Below, one piece after another: positions 24,554 through 36,050 of a DNA stretch of 64,000 bases. The stretch is from Chamaecyparis obtusa. Taxonomy: Eukaryota; Streptophyta; Pinopsida; Cupressales; Cupressaceae. Location of the stretch: contig BSBK01006754.1 in NCBI GenBank assembly GCA_027943335.1, forward strand, positions 1,020,001 through 1,084,000, read 5' to 3'. The notes beneath the pieces are model-generated. The model was given only the letters and a program-made list of their open reading frames with translations, did not search any database and had not been told where the DNA came from. The stretch's first letter is position 1. The number at the start of each line of letters is the position of its first letter. The translations under genes were made by a program, and so were the position numbers.

Positions 24554-24571
24554 GGCCCCACGGTGGGCGCT
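24554..24571 (-). other. Tat primer-binding site (tRNA-Lys type)
   Basis: The plus strand reads GCCCCACGGTGGGCGCTA, nearly the 3' end of plant tRNA-Lys including its CCA tail (here CTA). It lies four bases from the LTR end at 24576. That position fixes both the orientation and the LTR boundary. Confidence 0.75.
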
Positions 24572-24575
24572 AGAA

Positions 24576-27500
24576 ATGTGTGTGTGAATTTTGTACCTAG
24601 CTATAGACACAACACTTCAGTAAAACATTAGAGGTTAGCTTAAAACCCAAAATCTGTAAGCAATTGAAACTATGCTAACTAGGTGATTTATTGCCTTCTA
24701 GTAGGTGCGAGTATGATGTTCTCAGATTGGAATCAAGATCAGTGACAATGCAACACCTAAATGAAGGATTTAAAATGATGAAAGCAATGAAATATGAGTG
24801 CAAATTAATCTATATTTTTTTTGTATTTTAGATGCAATAGGATGAAAAATTGTATGAATCTAAGCTAGAATGTATGAAATTGATCTAGAATGTATGAAAT
24901 TGATATGTAAAAGTATCTAACAATGATATGCTAAATGATATGAAAAACTATGCAAAACTATGAAAATTATGAATGATCTCACAAATTCGCCTGTAACAAG
25001 TGCTTGATTCTTCAGATGTCAGTTCATTAGAGTAATTGTGCAAATTTGAGAGATTGATGAGATTGAAAGCTTGAGAGATTTTGAGAGATTGAAAGCTTGA
25101 GAAATTTTGAGAGGGGTTTGTGAAGAGTTGAGCCTTGTTTTTATAGAAATCTAGGGCTTTGAGGATGCAAGAGAAAGACCATAAATTACTCTTGATAAAC
25201 TCAGGTTGATTTTTGAGTTAACAAGAAATTAAGAATATTTAATTCATAAAATCATGCAAAAGTAGTTTTTATCTCAAAATAGAGTTTTTTTTTTTTTTGT
25301 TTTTTTCAACTCATCATCAGATGTTGAGTTTCAATTTTAAAATTGATTGTTAATTTCTAGTTACCTTCTTTTTTTGATTGTGCATGATTTAATATGAATT
25401 AATTTAATAAATAAAGTGATTTATTCTCCACTTAACTGATTTTGAATTAAGATAATTGATTTATGGGTTAATCAATTATTAAATCAAACTTTATTCCAAT
25501 TAAATCATTAAATTTGACAACTTTGATTTTAAATCAATTAAATAAATATTCAATTGATTGTTTGTAGGAATTTTGATTTATTGTCAAAATAAAAATAATA
25601 TTAATTAGGAATAAATGCAATTAAATCTAATAAAATAACGAAGTGGCAGAATTAAATTAATTAATTAAATATTCGTCATATTCAATTAATCAACTTTAGG
25701 ATAAATAAGATTTATCACCAAATAATCATTAAATTAAGAATAATTATGATAAATTAGGAATATTACTAGGAATATTCCCTGATGTAGAATTTTGGATAAA
25801 ATCAATTATGATTTCGATGTGAAGATGTGCCTTAGGTTAGGACTTTTGTATCAATTTCATTCGATGTGTCGATATAGGAGGTTAATGAACCTATAGCCCA
25901 GTTTTGGGGTATTACATTTTGCCCCTCTTTGAATTACTGTGTGAAGCGTAGTGGTTTAAAGAATAGTATGTGTATGATAAAGATGTTGAGATTGATTTGA
26001 AAGATGAACCGGTTCTGAGACAGAAACTGATTGAAAGATTTAAAGATGTCGACATAGTCTGTGTATGATATATGTATGAAACTGATCTGATTTGAAAGAT
26101 TAACTGATTCTAAGACAGAAACCGATTGAAAGACTTATAGATGCCGACCCAGGTCCAAGATGACCAAGAATAGAGATGATGCTAGCTATATCAGCAATGA
26201 ACTAGTGATTACGAAAAAGTTCCACAAACACCTTATTCTGAACCTTATGATTATGAAGAAGTGAGTGACCGATACCAGACCTGAATGTCCTTGTATGAAT
26301 CATATTGGTAACACATCCTAAACCCATCAGTTGAGAAGAACCAAGGAAATAATATGAATGAATCGATGGTTACGAAAAGCTAATACAATTTACAAGATAG
26401 ATTTAGGATACCAGATTGATATGGATCTCGATGAATCTGATATGCCCCAAGAAATGAAATATTTGCCCCAAGCAATGAGGACTTTGATGAATCAACAACT
26501 AGACGTGGTTGTTGTCTTGATTACTGAGGAAAGATTTGATTTTTAGATTTTGATTTACAGACTTGAATGATTTGCAGTACCATGCCCCCTTCGGATTAAA
26601 ATTGAAATCTGACAAGAAAAGTCAATGTTATAGTTTAGAAGCATGTTAATTGATTTGAGAAATGGTTATTCATGTTCGAGAACGCGTTCTATATCATTTA
26701 GAGGTCTTGTAGACCAATTTTGACTAGGTTAAACCATGGGTTGACCATAGTTGACCAAGTTGAAATTTTGATAGTTTGATGTAAGATAATCAGTTAAGTT
26801 GAATTCTGGATTTTTGTGATGATTGAAAGGTCAATTATGCAAGTAGTTAATAATATGAATGATCTCAGATTTTGATTTTGATCCTGAAAAAGGATTCTAC
26901 TTGCTATTTCATTGGATGGACCTTCGTGTAAGATTTAGCCCTTGTAGTCATGTTTAGCATTTTTTTTTTTTGAAGAATCGTTTAAGTGTTCAAGCAATTT
27001 GTGAGATCATGCAAAGTGAAAAATGAAATGTAGAATGAAATGCAAACCTAGGACCTAGGACCTAGTCACTGATCATGTGTCAGTCATTCTCATCATTGAA
27101 TTTTTAGGTAACTGGATAAATCAATACAATGCCCACTAGTTATGAAACCATAGACATATGAATATTGATTTTTATGCTCAAGAATTGATACAACACCCAT
27201 TGGCTAGACAACCATAGACATATGAATATTGATTTTGTTTTCGGAATGTCAGATTAGATATAAGCACCAAGGCATAAGCACCAAGATGACTTGAATATCA
27301 TGTCCATTTTGATATAGCAATTTGTATAAGCATCAAAACATAGACATTGTGATGAACTGAATACTCCTTGCATGACAAACACATCGAAAAGTCAAGAGAT
27401 CATTCTAAATCCAATGTGAATTACTCGTAGTGACCCTTTATCAATCACATCCTTAGGTAAGATCGCATTTCACAATAGGAGAAAGAACTCACTCAAAAAG

Positions 27501-28372
27501 ACAATAGTTAGATCAAACTTCCTTGAATTTTGTGGGTGTCAATGGTTGAGGTACGCATGGCCATCCAATTCAAGATAGAGGCTCTTACAGATGGACACCA
27601 TTTCAATCTAAAATTTCCAAAGTTGTTAGATTTTCACATACAAGTAGAAGACAAAGAAAAGATTATGCCCCCAATCATCACTCTCTAAATCCTATAAAGG
27701 ACATCATCGAAGAGCTCGAAGGGACACAATATGCAGAAATCTCAATGTGAATCAATAAGCATACAATGAGACAAAAGCATGTAAAAAGCATAGATTGTTT
27801 TCAGTTTGTGTTTGATTGCATTGTTATAGATGCAAAATCCTTTCTGGAGACGAGACTGATTAACTGACTCAGATGAAGCTTCAAAGGACTCTGACTAGAT
27901 ATGATACATCTAAGATACATTAGAGGCCATATGATATGACTTTGATTGCCCCAAAATTTGAACATTGATAGGATACAGACACTTGAGCTGATTGGTGTAC
28001 AGACTGACTGATTGAAAATAGGAATGCAGAAACAAATCGGGAGATATGTACAAACTAAAGCAAGACTGAAAGTTGGAAAAGACCAAGATTGGGTTGATAG
28101 ATGGAGCATTTTGAAACAAGTGGTACCTAGTTGCTAGGTATTCACCATCTTGGCAGAGATTCTATTTTTGCTACCAAGGTGCCTATTTCCAGGTTTTCAC
28201 CAAGGCACCTTTTCCTTTTCTCATTTTTTTGTATTTTTCATTTTTCAATTTTTTTTGTACTTTTGATATTTTTTTGTGAATCATCAAGGCACCTATTGCT
28301 AGGTTTTCACCAAGATGTTCATCTTTTTCAGGACTTTTTCAAATTTTTAAGATTTTTTTGGGACATTTTACC
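24576..28372 (-). repeat. Tat 5' LTR, about 3.8 kb (high end approximate)
   Basis: Direct copy of 11062-14840, collinear throughout. Differences by eye are mostly single substitutions plus a few short indels, such as a GTGTATGATATATG insertion near 26061. The similarity runs past the LTR into integrase tail sequence up to 28579. Confidence 0.8.
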
Positions 28373-28386
28373 ATAGACTGAATGCC

Positions 28387-28579
28387 TTAGGCATAGAATT
28401 TCTTCAGATGGAGAACGTTGATTGGTTCTCAGAGCTGTTCTCCTTTAGTCATTGAGAGTTGATAAGCACCAGAGCCAAAAGTAGCAGTGATAACAAAGGG
28501 ACCTAGCCAATTGGGTTCAAACTTCCCCTTACGTTCTCGATGTGATTAATTTTTAGGATTCTCTCTCAAGACTAGATCA
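28387..28579 (-). pseudogene. Second Tat integrase tail upstream of the 5' LTR
   Basis: Repeats the last about 60 codons of the integrase seen at 14855-15046: KFEPNWLGPFVITATFGSG, then NVLHLKKFYA before a stop at 28387-28389. One stop differs from the other copy. It shows that another internal region once lay upstream of this LTR. Similarity to the first copy ends exactly at 28579 (plus strand ...CTAGATCACC), where chromovirus gag resumes. Confidence 0.8.
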
Positions 28580-28927
28580 CCTCATTCTCAGCTCTATATA
28601 ATCTTTTTAAGATATATCTCCTTCCATATTTGCATTCCTCCAATCTTCCCAAATTTGATCTTGTATTTCCTGGAAGGTTGGTTGCTCTCCATGTTGTTCT
28701 TTTGTTTGTGGGATAAAAGTTGGCATTGATGGTTGACAACATACAGTTTGGGAATTTGCCCATCCTGAGATAGAATTATCACTTTGTTTAGTAGATACCT
28801 TGCTTTCAACCAATTTTCATAGTGTCTCTTCCATGAGGTGCTGAGTGTCATTTATTTGTACCTAGTTCTTAGTGAGCTCTCTCAAAAGATTCATTGCTTC
28901 AGCCATAGGATCTTGGGGATCGGCCAT
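28580..28927 (-). pseudogene. Chromovirus gag, N-terminal fragment
   Basis: The minus-strand ATG at 28925-28927 begins MADPQDPMAEAMNLLRELTK, followed by about 115 codons with three stops, including SGWANSQTVCCQPSMPTF and IQDQIWEDWRNANMEG. It stops at the Tat junction. The matching C-terminal knuckle is at about 11030, so the intervening gag core is absent from the window. The start lies about 80 bp downstream of the primer site. Confidence 0.7.
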
Positions 28928-29004
28928 TCTACCGACTGAGTGAGATCTTCTCCTTTTCCTTGAATAAACTCTCATTCAATACCCACAAGCTAGAAGAATC
29001 ACCA

Positions 29005-29017
29005 GCTTTGGTACCAA
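29005..29017 (-). other. Chromovirus primer-binding site
   Basis: The minus strand reads TTGGTACCAAAGC directly after the LTR end, resembling the initiator-Met site TTGGTATCAGAGC with two changes. Confidence 0.65.
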
Positions 29018-29975
29018 TGTTATGTACCCATGCAGTATGGGTATCACAAGTTCATACTGGGGTCATCGAAGCAATAGATGAAGGTCATACAGTACTAGCC
29101 TAAGGCCAAATAGTGTACAAGAGATGTCGTACAGTACATTGGAGAGGCCGCACGGTGCTAAATGGGGGCCATATGGTGCAACAAATAGGTTGTACAGTGT
29201 AGGAATGGTGGTCGTACAGTACAGTAGGGGTGGTCATATGATGCAGCAGGGGTGGCCGTATGGTACAGCTCACAGGTCGTACGGTGCAAGAATAGTGGTT
29301 GTACGGTATAGTAGGGGTGGTCATATGGAGCAAGGAGGAGGGTTGTATGGTGCAGAGTGGAGGGTCATACGATGTAGGCTAGAGGGTCATACTGTGTAGG
29401 GAGAAAAGTCATACAGTGCAGGGTTGTGGCCGTACGTTGTAGGGATGAAGGTCATACGATGCAAGGATGAAAGCTTAATGGAGCAAGTTTGAATGTGCAC
29501 GGTGGATGAAGAAGCCTTCCGAAGATGTTTCCTTTCCCTTCACTGATAATTACAATGATCCTTGCAGATAAAAAATAATACAAGCCAAATATGTTTGCCA
29601 GGAAGATCTTATTTGATTTATTGATAGAACTTCAGATTTGCCAAACCTGGCACAAGCAGAGTAGGGTGAGGGTTGAATCCCACCAAAAATATGACAAAAC
29701 CAAATAGGGAGGTTCTTCCACCTCCTATATGGTGAACAACATAATCCCTAAAGGAATTCACAAATATAAAATAATAAGTAAATCTCAATATATCAAAACT
29801 AACCTACACACCGAGCATAAATACCTGTCGGGGAAAACTCCTAAGAGTGCACAAAAGAGCCGATGACGACAACTAAACTATGCCACAAAAAGAAAGAATG
29901 GGCCCAAGATAAACTAAATTGATCGGCACCCAAATATAATAGTTTTAATAGTCATTTAATGACGTGAACATTACA
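29018..29975 (-). repeat. 5' LTR of the chromovirus (958 bp)
   Basis: Matches 6639-7517. Begins TGTTATGTACCC and ends CATTACA, followed by TSD GTTGT at 29976-29980. It is longer than the 3' LTR because the tandem array has more units. Confidence 0.9.
29085..29470. repeat. Minisatellite of GTACGGTGCA-type units, longer allele
   Basis: About 17 degenerate units of the same core as at 6705-7000 (GTACAGTACA, ATATGGTGCA, GTACGGTGCA, ATACGATGCA and others), each spaced 20-30 bases. The excess of about four units accounts for the 79-bp difference between the two LTRs. Confidence 0.8.
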
Positions 29976-29980
29976 GTTGT

Positions 29981-32449
29981 AATTTTTGACTTGTCACGTT
30001 TCTTGGTACGGGTACTCTATGATGATTTTGGTTCAACTATGACTGTATGAGAACTTATGGTGTAGTGTCCATAGTTGATGTACTCTCAATCCTTAGATAA
30101 TCTTGTACCTAAATTAATACTGGATTGGTGATCACTAGAAACTTATCTGAGGCTGCCTCAACAAGTATTTGTTTCTGAATTTCTTTCTCAGTTAATACAT
30201 TTGTTTTGATTGGGGTATCCTCAGTGATATCCACAATTATGATCACATCCTTTGATTCACTCACTTCTACCTTCTGTCCTACTTCTTCCTCTACATTTTT
30301 TGGTTCATCAATGTCTTCCTTATTATCTAACTCCACTTTACTGGATGTACATTCACTCGATTGCAGACTCTTCTCAATTATCAGTCCAAAAATGATTTTC
30401 CATAACCTTGTTCTTTGTTGCAAAACATCCTCAACCTTATGTTGTAAAATAGAATAGGCCCAGAGCTTGGGTACACATCTATTCCTATACTACTCCATAT
30501 ATTGTTTTATGTATGCTGGGGATAGATCTGACATAGCTTGTGCTAGTGTACTCTCCCTTATCTGTTTCTCAGTCATCATGGCATATTGCCATTTTTTATC
30601 AATTCTTTTGTATAATTCATCAGGGATGAGATTCCCCATCTGTAAAGGTGTCATCTTGAATGTACACAAGATCTCAAGCATAACTTCTTCAACTTTCTCT
30701 TTATCCTCATTGCTTAACTTTTCAAATTTTATTTGCTTAAATCCTGCTAATCCAGCAGTGCTCTTGATATTGTGGCATATTTCATCCATAACCAATTGTC
30801 ATCTATGTGATGATGCCTTCACATTTCTATTTTCATCAGTATTTGTCTCTTCATCATCATCATCTTTCTCCAAGACTAACTTCCTTATTGGTTTCTTCTT
30901 GAGATTACTTGGCACAACCTTAATTTGCACTGGTTTCCTTTTTCCTAATGCTGGTGTCTTTTTCTGTGGCTCAATAGCTATGATAGTAGAAGTTTCCCTT
31001 GTTCTCAGTCTAAGTAGTGTAGGAGGAGTGGGCTTTTGTTTCTATAGTTGTTTCTTTCTAGGCTTGGAAAATGATGCCTTCTTTCCCTTCTTTGTGATTT
31101 CAATCTCCTCCTCATCACTTCCTTCAGACTTACTAGTCTTATCTTCTCCTAACCCTTGTGTTAGTTCAAGAGGTGCATTTTCCTCTTCTCCATCTCCTAG
31201 CATATTTTCTAGGTTCTTAACCAGTTTCTTTATCTTTCTATCCATGGTTTCTGACTTCAACCTCATAATTATCTTAGACTTAGGTTCTTCATAAGTCCCA
31301 AAAGATTTAGCCTTTTTATCAATTTCCTCAGCTAGTAAAGTAGTTATCATTGTTGTTGTCTCATCTACATCAACCTCATAAGGTAATGGCCTAAGACATG
31401 ATACTCTTAGTATAAAAACCTAATAATATTTATATTCATTATCAACTAGGAAAAATATGTCATTGTAGTGCTTCTCTACTAGTGATATAGGGATCCTACT
31501 CCTCTTTCTCATTTCTTTTTTTGAACTCTATAAAATAACTATCCATAACACTTTTAAAATTCTCTCCTAACTGATCAATAAAATCATTTATCTGATGGGT
31601 GATTGGTCGGTCCTTATTCCATACAACATCTCCAATGGTAGGGAAAGTATTCTGAACATAGAAGAATAAACAAGTGAGAAAAGAACCGAACTTACACATT
31701 GAATGATTTTCTTTTATGATTGAAGTAAGGTTCTCGAAAAGCTAGGTCAATCGCAACTCGATAAGATCATAAGTATGATCTTTCTTCACCATCTTCCATG
31801 CTTGGTTGAGTACAATATAGGGAACATTTTTTAGCCTACTAGACTGGTAGAATTTGTGAGCAATCACTCTCACTGCAAAATCTATCTCCGGATTAGTGAT
31901 TATGGAAATCGTCATTCCTCTTTTGTTACACATTGCCTGAGTGTTTGTTTGTATAATTTATTTACTCTGGCATCTCATTGTTTTCTTCCCTATTAGACTA
32001 GGGTAACTGATGACTTGGTGTATCATCTCTTTATTAATCTTGACCAGTCCATCCTCCATCCATATCTTCATGTCATGAACTCTTCTTAATACAATTTTGA
32101 TCCATTCAACCTTAAAGTTTCATGAGAAATCAAGGGCACGCACTAACCCTCTCTCGATAACTTTTTGATGGTCATCCTTCAACACTCCATTGTTGTATAG
32201 CTTGTCATATTCCTCCCTAAGCTCATAATATCCTATTTCTCCAATTTTACACATGTAGCATGAGCATACATTGTTAATCATCAAGACCTTTGAAGGGATC
32301 AATGATAGGGCACCCGTGAGATCTCCCTTCACCGTACTTTCAAGAATGGCTTGAAATTTCTATGGTTTTCACACATCACTCCGTACAAGTTTAACATTTA
32401 ACAATTCCTTTCCTTGATTCTTGGCTGCAATAGATGAAGTACATGCCAT
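29981..32449 (-). pseudogene. X-A ORF2, N-terminal and middle part
   Basis: A likely start is the ATG at 32447-32449 (MACTSSIAAKNQGKELLN). Conserved blocks in order are SCYMCKIGEIGYYELREEYD (32120-32332), RGMTISIITNPEIDFAVRVI with HKFYQSSRLKNVPY (31742-31933), CKFGSFLTCLFFYVQNTFPT (31496-31699) and TTLLAEEIDKKAKSFGTYEE (31042-31350). An acidic linker follows, then MDEICHNIKS and KVEEVMLEILCTFKM (30490-30795), and ITEDTPIK (30109-30423). Every block has a counterpart in X-C. One frameshift lies between 31350 and 31496, and stops are scattered. No enzyme motif is visible. Function unknown. Confidence 0.75.
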
Positions 32450-33017
32450 ATTTCTAAAATCTAGGGTTCAAATTATGAATTTGAGTTACTCGGTAATACC
32501 TTGTTTCAATAGTCCTTTGATGTTTGTTGATGGCACGATGTAAAGATCTTTGCAAATTTCACTTAGCACAAATAGCTCTGGTTATTCATCTTGAAATCTC
32601 TTTTCAATTTCTCAAATCACTGGTGAAATGAGAATAAATGGTAACATTTGGCTTTATAGACTTCAAACAGTTAGATTAAGGCTTCATTAAATGATTCATG
32701 CATTGATTAGGTGTATATAGTTGTCTCAGCCTTCTTATGTCAACTTGGTAAACATATGCTTGGTCAATACTACCTTTTAGTTTCAACTTGGTACATATCA
32801 CATCTCAGCTATCACAGGAGCTTGGCATAAACTAAGTGACTCATTCACTCTGTGCTTAAATACTGATGCTCGGCATCAAATGTGCAATATGACTTCTTTC
32901 TTAGATCTATCCTAATGCATCTTAATTAATGTAGATATGGAATTTAACACATCAAATGTCAGGAACTAATGTAAAATAAATCATTATAAGATTCATTTCC
33001 TCACATACCTTCTTTTC
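32450..33017 (-). other. X-A spacer between ORF1 and ORF2
   Basis: About 570 bp with no coding signal. X-C has a spacer of similar length in the same place. It contains short CTTGGTA and CTCGG motifs, but nothing that identifies a promoter. Confidence 0.4.
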
Positions 33018-33930
33018 TTAGTTTGAAGTAGTGTGATCACCTAATCCATTAGATTGGGTGACTTCAGGTTCATTGTCTCCACTATTGCTTGCTTCTTCTT
33101 TCTTTTTCCATGTCTTATTCATCTAGTTCCTTATTTTTCTAATAGTTTCTTCATTTTTGACTTGTTCATTGCTCAGTGTATGTTCTCTTCAATCTCTCTT
33201 TATGTGACCAATCTTATTGCATTTGTAACAGACTAGACTTTCACTCATCCAACTCTTGGATTTACCTCTAAAATGTGTCTTCAAACAGTTTACTCCAATA
33301 TGACCATAGTCTCCACAATAATGACAACTATACCATGTATTATAGTCCCAATTGTATGTGTTACCTTTCCTAGGTGCTTTATTTTTCTTATTGGATGTCC
33401 ATTTAGCTTTGGATCTACACTCTTGTGCTCTATGACCATATTTATGATAGTTAAAACAATATCCTTGAAATCTAGGTGAGGTAGGTTGATTACTGACCTT
33501 TGACCTGCATTCATGTGCCCGGTGTCCATGTTTCTTACAATTAAAACAATTTCCATTGAAATTTTTTTTAGGATTAGGCTTACCATTCTTTCTTCTATAG
33601 ATGTTCATTGTGTGTCCTAGATTTCCACAATGATGGCATGTGGGTTTCTTGTTCTTTGACTTTGCATTCCTTTGTTCTCCACTCTTTGACGATTCTCCTT
33701 CTTCAGTGGATGATAGGTGCTCATCATTTCCAACTCTAGAAGTATCACTAGATCTTCTTGGTGACCTTAATAGTTCTTCAAAGTATTTCATAGCTTCATT
33801 TGGCTTTTTCATCCTTTCATTGAGTTCATTTTCAAATCTTAGTTCATTCTTCAATTGACTATTCTCTGATCTCATATTTGAGATTTCCATATCTTTTCTA
33901 CTTAACTCTTGATTAGCAAGTAGCAGTTGA
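33018..33930 (-). pseudogene. X-A ORF1, C-terminal part with five zinc knuckles
   Basis: Gag-like nucleic-acid-binding protein. The minus strand first shows the end of a coiled coil (NQELSRKDMEISNMRSENSQ), then NEAMKYFEELLRSPRRSSD. Five CCHC-type knuckles follow: CHHCGNLGHTMNIY, CFNCKKHGHRAHEC, CFNYHKYGHRAQEC, CHYCGDYGHIGVNC and CYKCNKIGH. Two are degraded (third cysteine to tyrosine or second cysteine to tyrosine). A polar tail ends in a stop at 33018-33020. The copia insertion at 33931 separates it from its N-terminus at 48136-48572. Confidence 0.8.
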
Positions 33931-35175
33931 TGTTGGATATTGCTGATGCATTTAATATGTTTAATCACTACATTATCTTGTTGAGTGGTATCAGAATCAT
34001 ATTGTTGTCAAGAAATGTTTTGTCATTGATGTCAACATATGTTTCTATGAAGAGAACATACTGGTTATTATAGTTTACGGATACCATACAGATGATTCAG
34101 AATGTGCAAACATAGTTTTGTATACAAGAAGGTGTTGTGATCTTATATCTAAGATCGCATGATGTAATATTGCATACTAGTTGAGTTATAGAAGATTTGG
34201 TGAAGATGGGTTACTGGACTATGACAATGGAAGTTGACAGAGTAAGTTTCTTTATTTTGAGTATATCTTACAAGAAATGTGGATCTAGTGTATGTGAGAT
34301 TAAGGAGTGATAGATAACACACCGAGGAATGTTCATTAATCTTAGCAAGTCATGAGATGCATGATGATGTCAGTTGTGGCATGTGTTTTGGAGGAGACCT
34401 ATCTGGGGCCGACTTTAGAATTATAGTGTGTATTATGGATTGTGAGCATGGATTACAGATATTGGATATTAATTATTGAATTGTAATTATTGTATACTTG
34501 TTTTAGATACTGTGTGTATCTTAGCAAGTGGTTATATGATTATTTTTATATTAGGAAAGTCTAATTGGTCGACCTGATCATTTATTTATAATAGGGTATA
34601 TATGTAAGATCTTTTCTTTTTAATAAAAAGGATGTTAGATGCAAGTGACTAATGTGGAAGCTACAATATTGTATTTTTTATATGTAGAGAAGAGGATATT
34701 ATATGTACTTCATCATAACTTATCAAACAAAGATAGTTTCTATCAAACAGTTCACAAGGATTGTGTATTTCCCTTATATACACTTGTGTTGCAAACAATG
34801 AGTTCTGGAGGTGGACATAACCTTCTTTGGGTAGTGAACCTACTCTTTTCATTGACTCCTAACAGGTTCTATCCTCTAACAAGGACTATGTGCTATAATG
34901 TTTTAATCAGCTCCTAAGATGGCTTGATCTTTTAACAAGGATACAATACTATTAGTACATCATTTGTGGGTGCTAATTCTCACTGGGGTTTCACCTTTAA
35001 CAGGGTTTCCTCGACAACAAAGTATTGTGTTATTGTGTTGGCATTTACTGTGTTATCATTTGATTTAAAATTTCTTCTATTTAAAGTTTAAAGTTTAATG
35101 TTTTTTCCTTCAACTGATTCACCCCCCCCCCCCCCCCCCCCCCTCAGTTGTATTGGTGGACTGTTATTCCTAACA
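33931..35175 (+). repeat. Copia 5' LTR (1245 bp)
   Basis: Begins TGTTGGATATTG and ends TTCCTAACA next to the primer site. Contains a series of TAACAAGG-type repeats at 34860-34945, a GTGGGTGC...CACTGGGGTTTCACC box near 34970, and a long C run. Confidence 0.9.
35125..35143. repeat. C homopolymer near the LTR end
   Basis: An uninterrupted run of about 18 C, within GATTCACC...CTCAGTTG. The 3' LTR has about 16 C at 48082-48097, and Y and X have 6-7 C in the same context. Exact length is prone to sequencing error. Confidence 0.7.
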
Positions 35176-35176
35176 A

Positions 35177-35189
35177 TTGGTATCATAGC
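35177..35189 (+). other. Copia primer-binding site
   Basis: TTGGTATCATAGC, one base after the LTR end; initiator-Met type with one change from TTGGTATCAGAGC. Confidence 0.8.
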
Positions 35190-35236
35190 TACTAGTCCTT
35201 AGAGAGAAAGATTAACAACTTGAGGTGATCTTGGAG

Positions 35237-35950
35237 ATGGCATTCTATAGGAAGGATAGTCCAAATTTTGACAGTTGGAAGAACAAGATGCGAACTCATT
35301 TTCTATGTTTGGGTATCGATTACTGGATGATCAAAAAGAATGAGATAACCTTGAAGGCTGAGGATGAATTGGATAAAGCTATTGATGATGAAAATAAGAC
35401 ATTTTCATATAACATGGTTGTAAGGGAATCACCAATTAGTGCACTCTCTAAAGGAGAAGTTACTGAGGTAAAAAAGCTGGATTTAGCACACAAAATTTGG
35501 GTAAGATTAGAAGCATTGTATGAAGGAGACAAGTTTACTAAGAAACAAAAAAAATAGAACTAGAAAACAAGGATGGAGAAGCTTCAAATGAAAGATGATG
35601 AAAATATTAGGGCTTATGTACAAAGAGTCACAGAGGTTGTGATTGGAATCATAAATTCCAGAGGCACTTATGAAGAGGAAGAATTCATTTCAAAGATCCT
35701 TAGATCATTAACACCTATTTATAAGACCAAAGTTCAGGCTATAGAAGAGGTTATACCTTTGACTACAAAATTTAGCAGAGAAATGTTGATTGCAAAGCTA
35801 ACTACCTTTGAAGCTACAAAAATAGGAGATTCATTACCTAAATTTGAAATAGCATTTAAGGCATCTACACACAAAAAGATAGTATCTAGAATTGTGAGCA
35901 CCAGTAGTGATAATACAAAAGAAGAGCTTGGTGAGTATGTTGATGAATGA
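35237..35950 (+). pseudogene. Copia gag
   Basis: Capsid protein. The ATG at 35237 gives MAFYRKDSPNFDSWKNKMRT, a typical copia gag start, then AHKIWVRLEALYEGD, LQMKDDENIRAYVQRV and GTYEEEEFISKILRSLTP. Two stops at 35555-35563 interrupt the otherwise single frame. The reading ends EELGEYVDE at 35950. The zinc knuckle at about 36051 is in another frame and reads CFSCNKICHFAFRFP, lacking its last cysteine. Confidence 0.8.
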
Positions 35951-36050
35951 GAGAAAATAAAAGAAAAAAGAAAGAAATCTTGATGAACTTGTTTCCCTAA
36001 TCACTAGAAGAGAAAAGAGAGGTAAGGGTAAATTTGAAGGAAAGTTACCT

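Larger units (their letters stand above)
11062..28579 (-). mobile_element. Ty3/gypsy Tat-lineage element, partial tandem, nested in the chromovirus
   Basis: In element order on the minus strand this holds an integrase tail (28579-28387), a 5' LTR (about 28372-24576), a tRNA-Lys-type primer site, a long leader, gag, protease, a G-patch-like segment, RT, RNase H, a second RNase H of the archaeal type, integrase, and a 3' LTR (about 14840-11062). The second RNase H and the DGGA protease point to the Tat lineage. The extra integrase tail upstream of the 5' LTR means the array once read internal-LTR-internal-LTR. It breaks off abruptly at 28579 against chromovirus gag. All genes are decayed. Confidence 0.85.
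6639..29975 (-). mobile_element. Ty3/gypsy chromovirus, interrupted by a Tat-lineage element
   Basis: Minus-strand element with LTRs at 6639-7517 and 29018-29975. A perfect 5-bp duplication GTTGT flanks it (6634-6638 and 29976-29980). In element order the pieces are the 5' LTR, primer site, gag N-terminus, [Tat insertion], gag zinc knuckle, protease, RT, RNase H, integrase, chromodomain, purine tract and 3' LTR. It landed in ORF2 of X-A. All coding parts are broken by stops or shifts, and the middle of gag is missing at the Tat junction. Confidence 0.9.

Noticed and set aside
29124..29399. Repetitive tyrosine- and glycine-rich open frame in the chromovirus LTR
   Set aside because: It simply translates the minisatellite; the equivalent stretch in the other LTR does not keep the frame.
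30467..31294. A 275-codon plus-strand open frame, serine-rich
   Set aside because: It is antisense to X-A ORF2, whose minus-strand translation matches X-C block by block; the long serine-rich frame is a by-product of lysine- and glutamate-rich codons.
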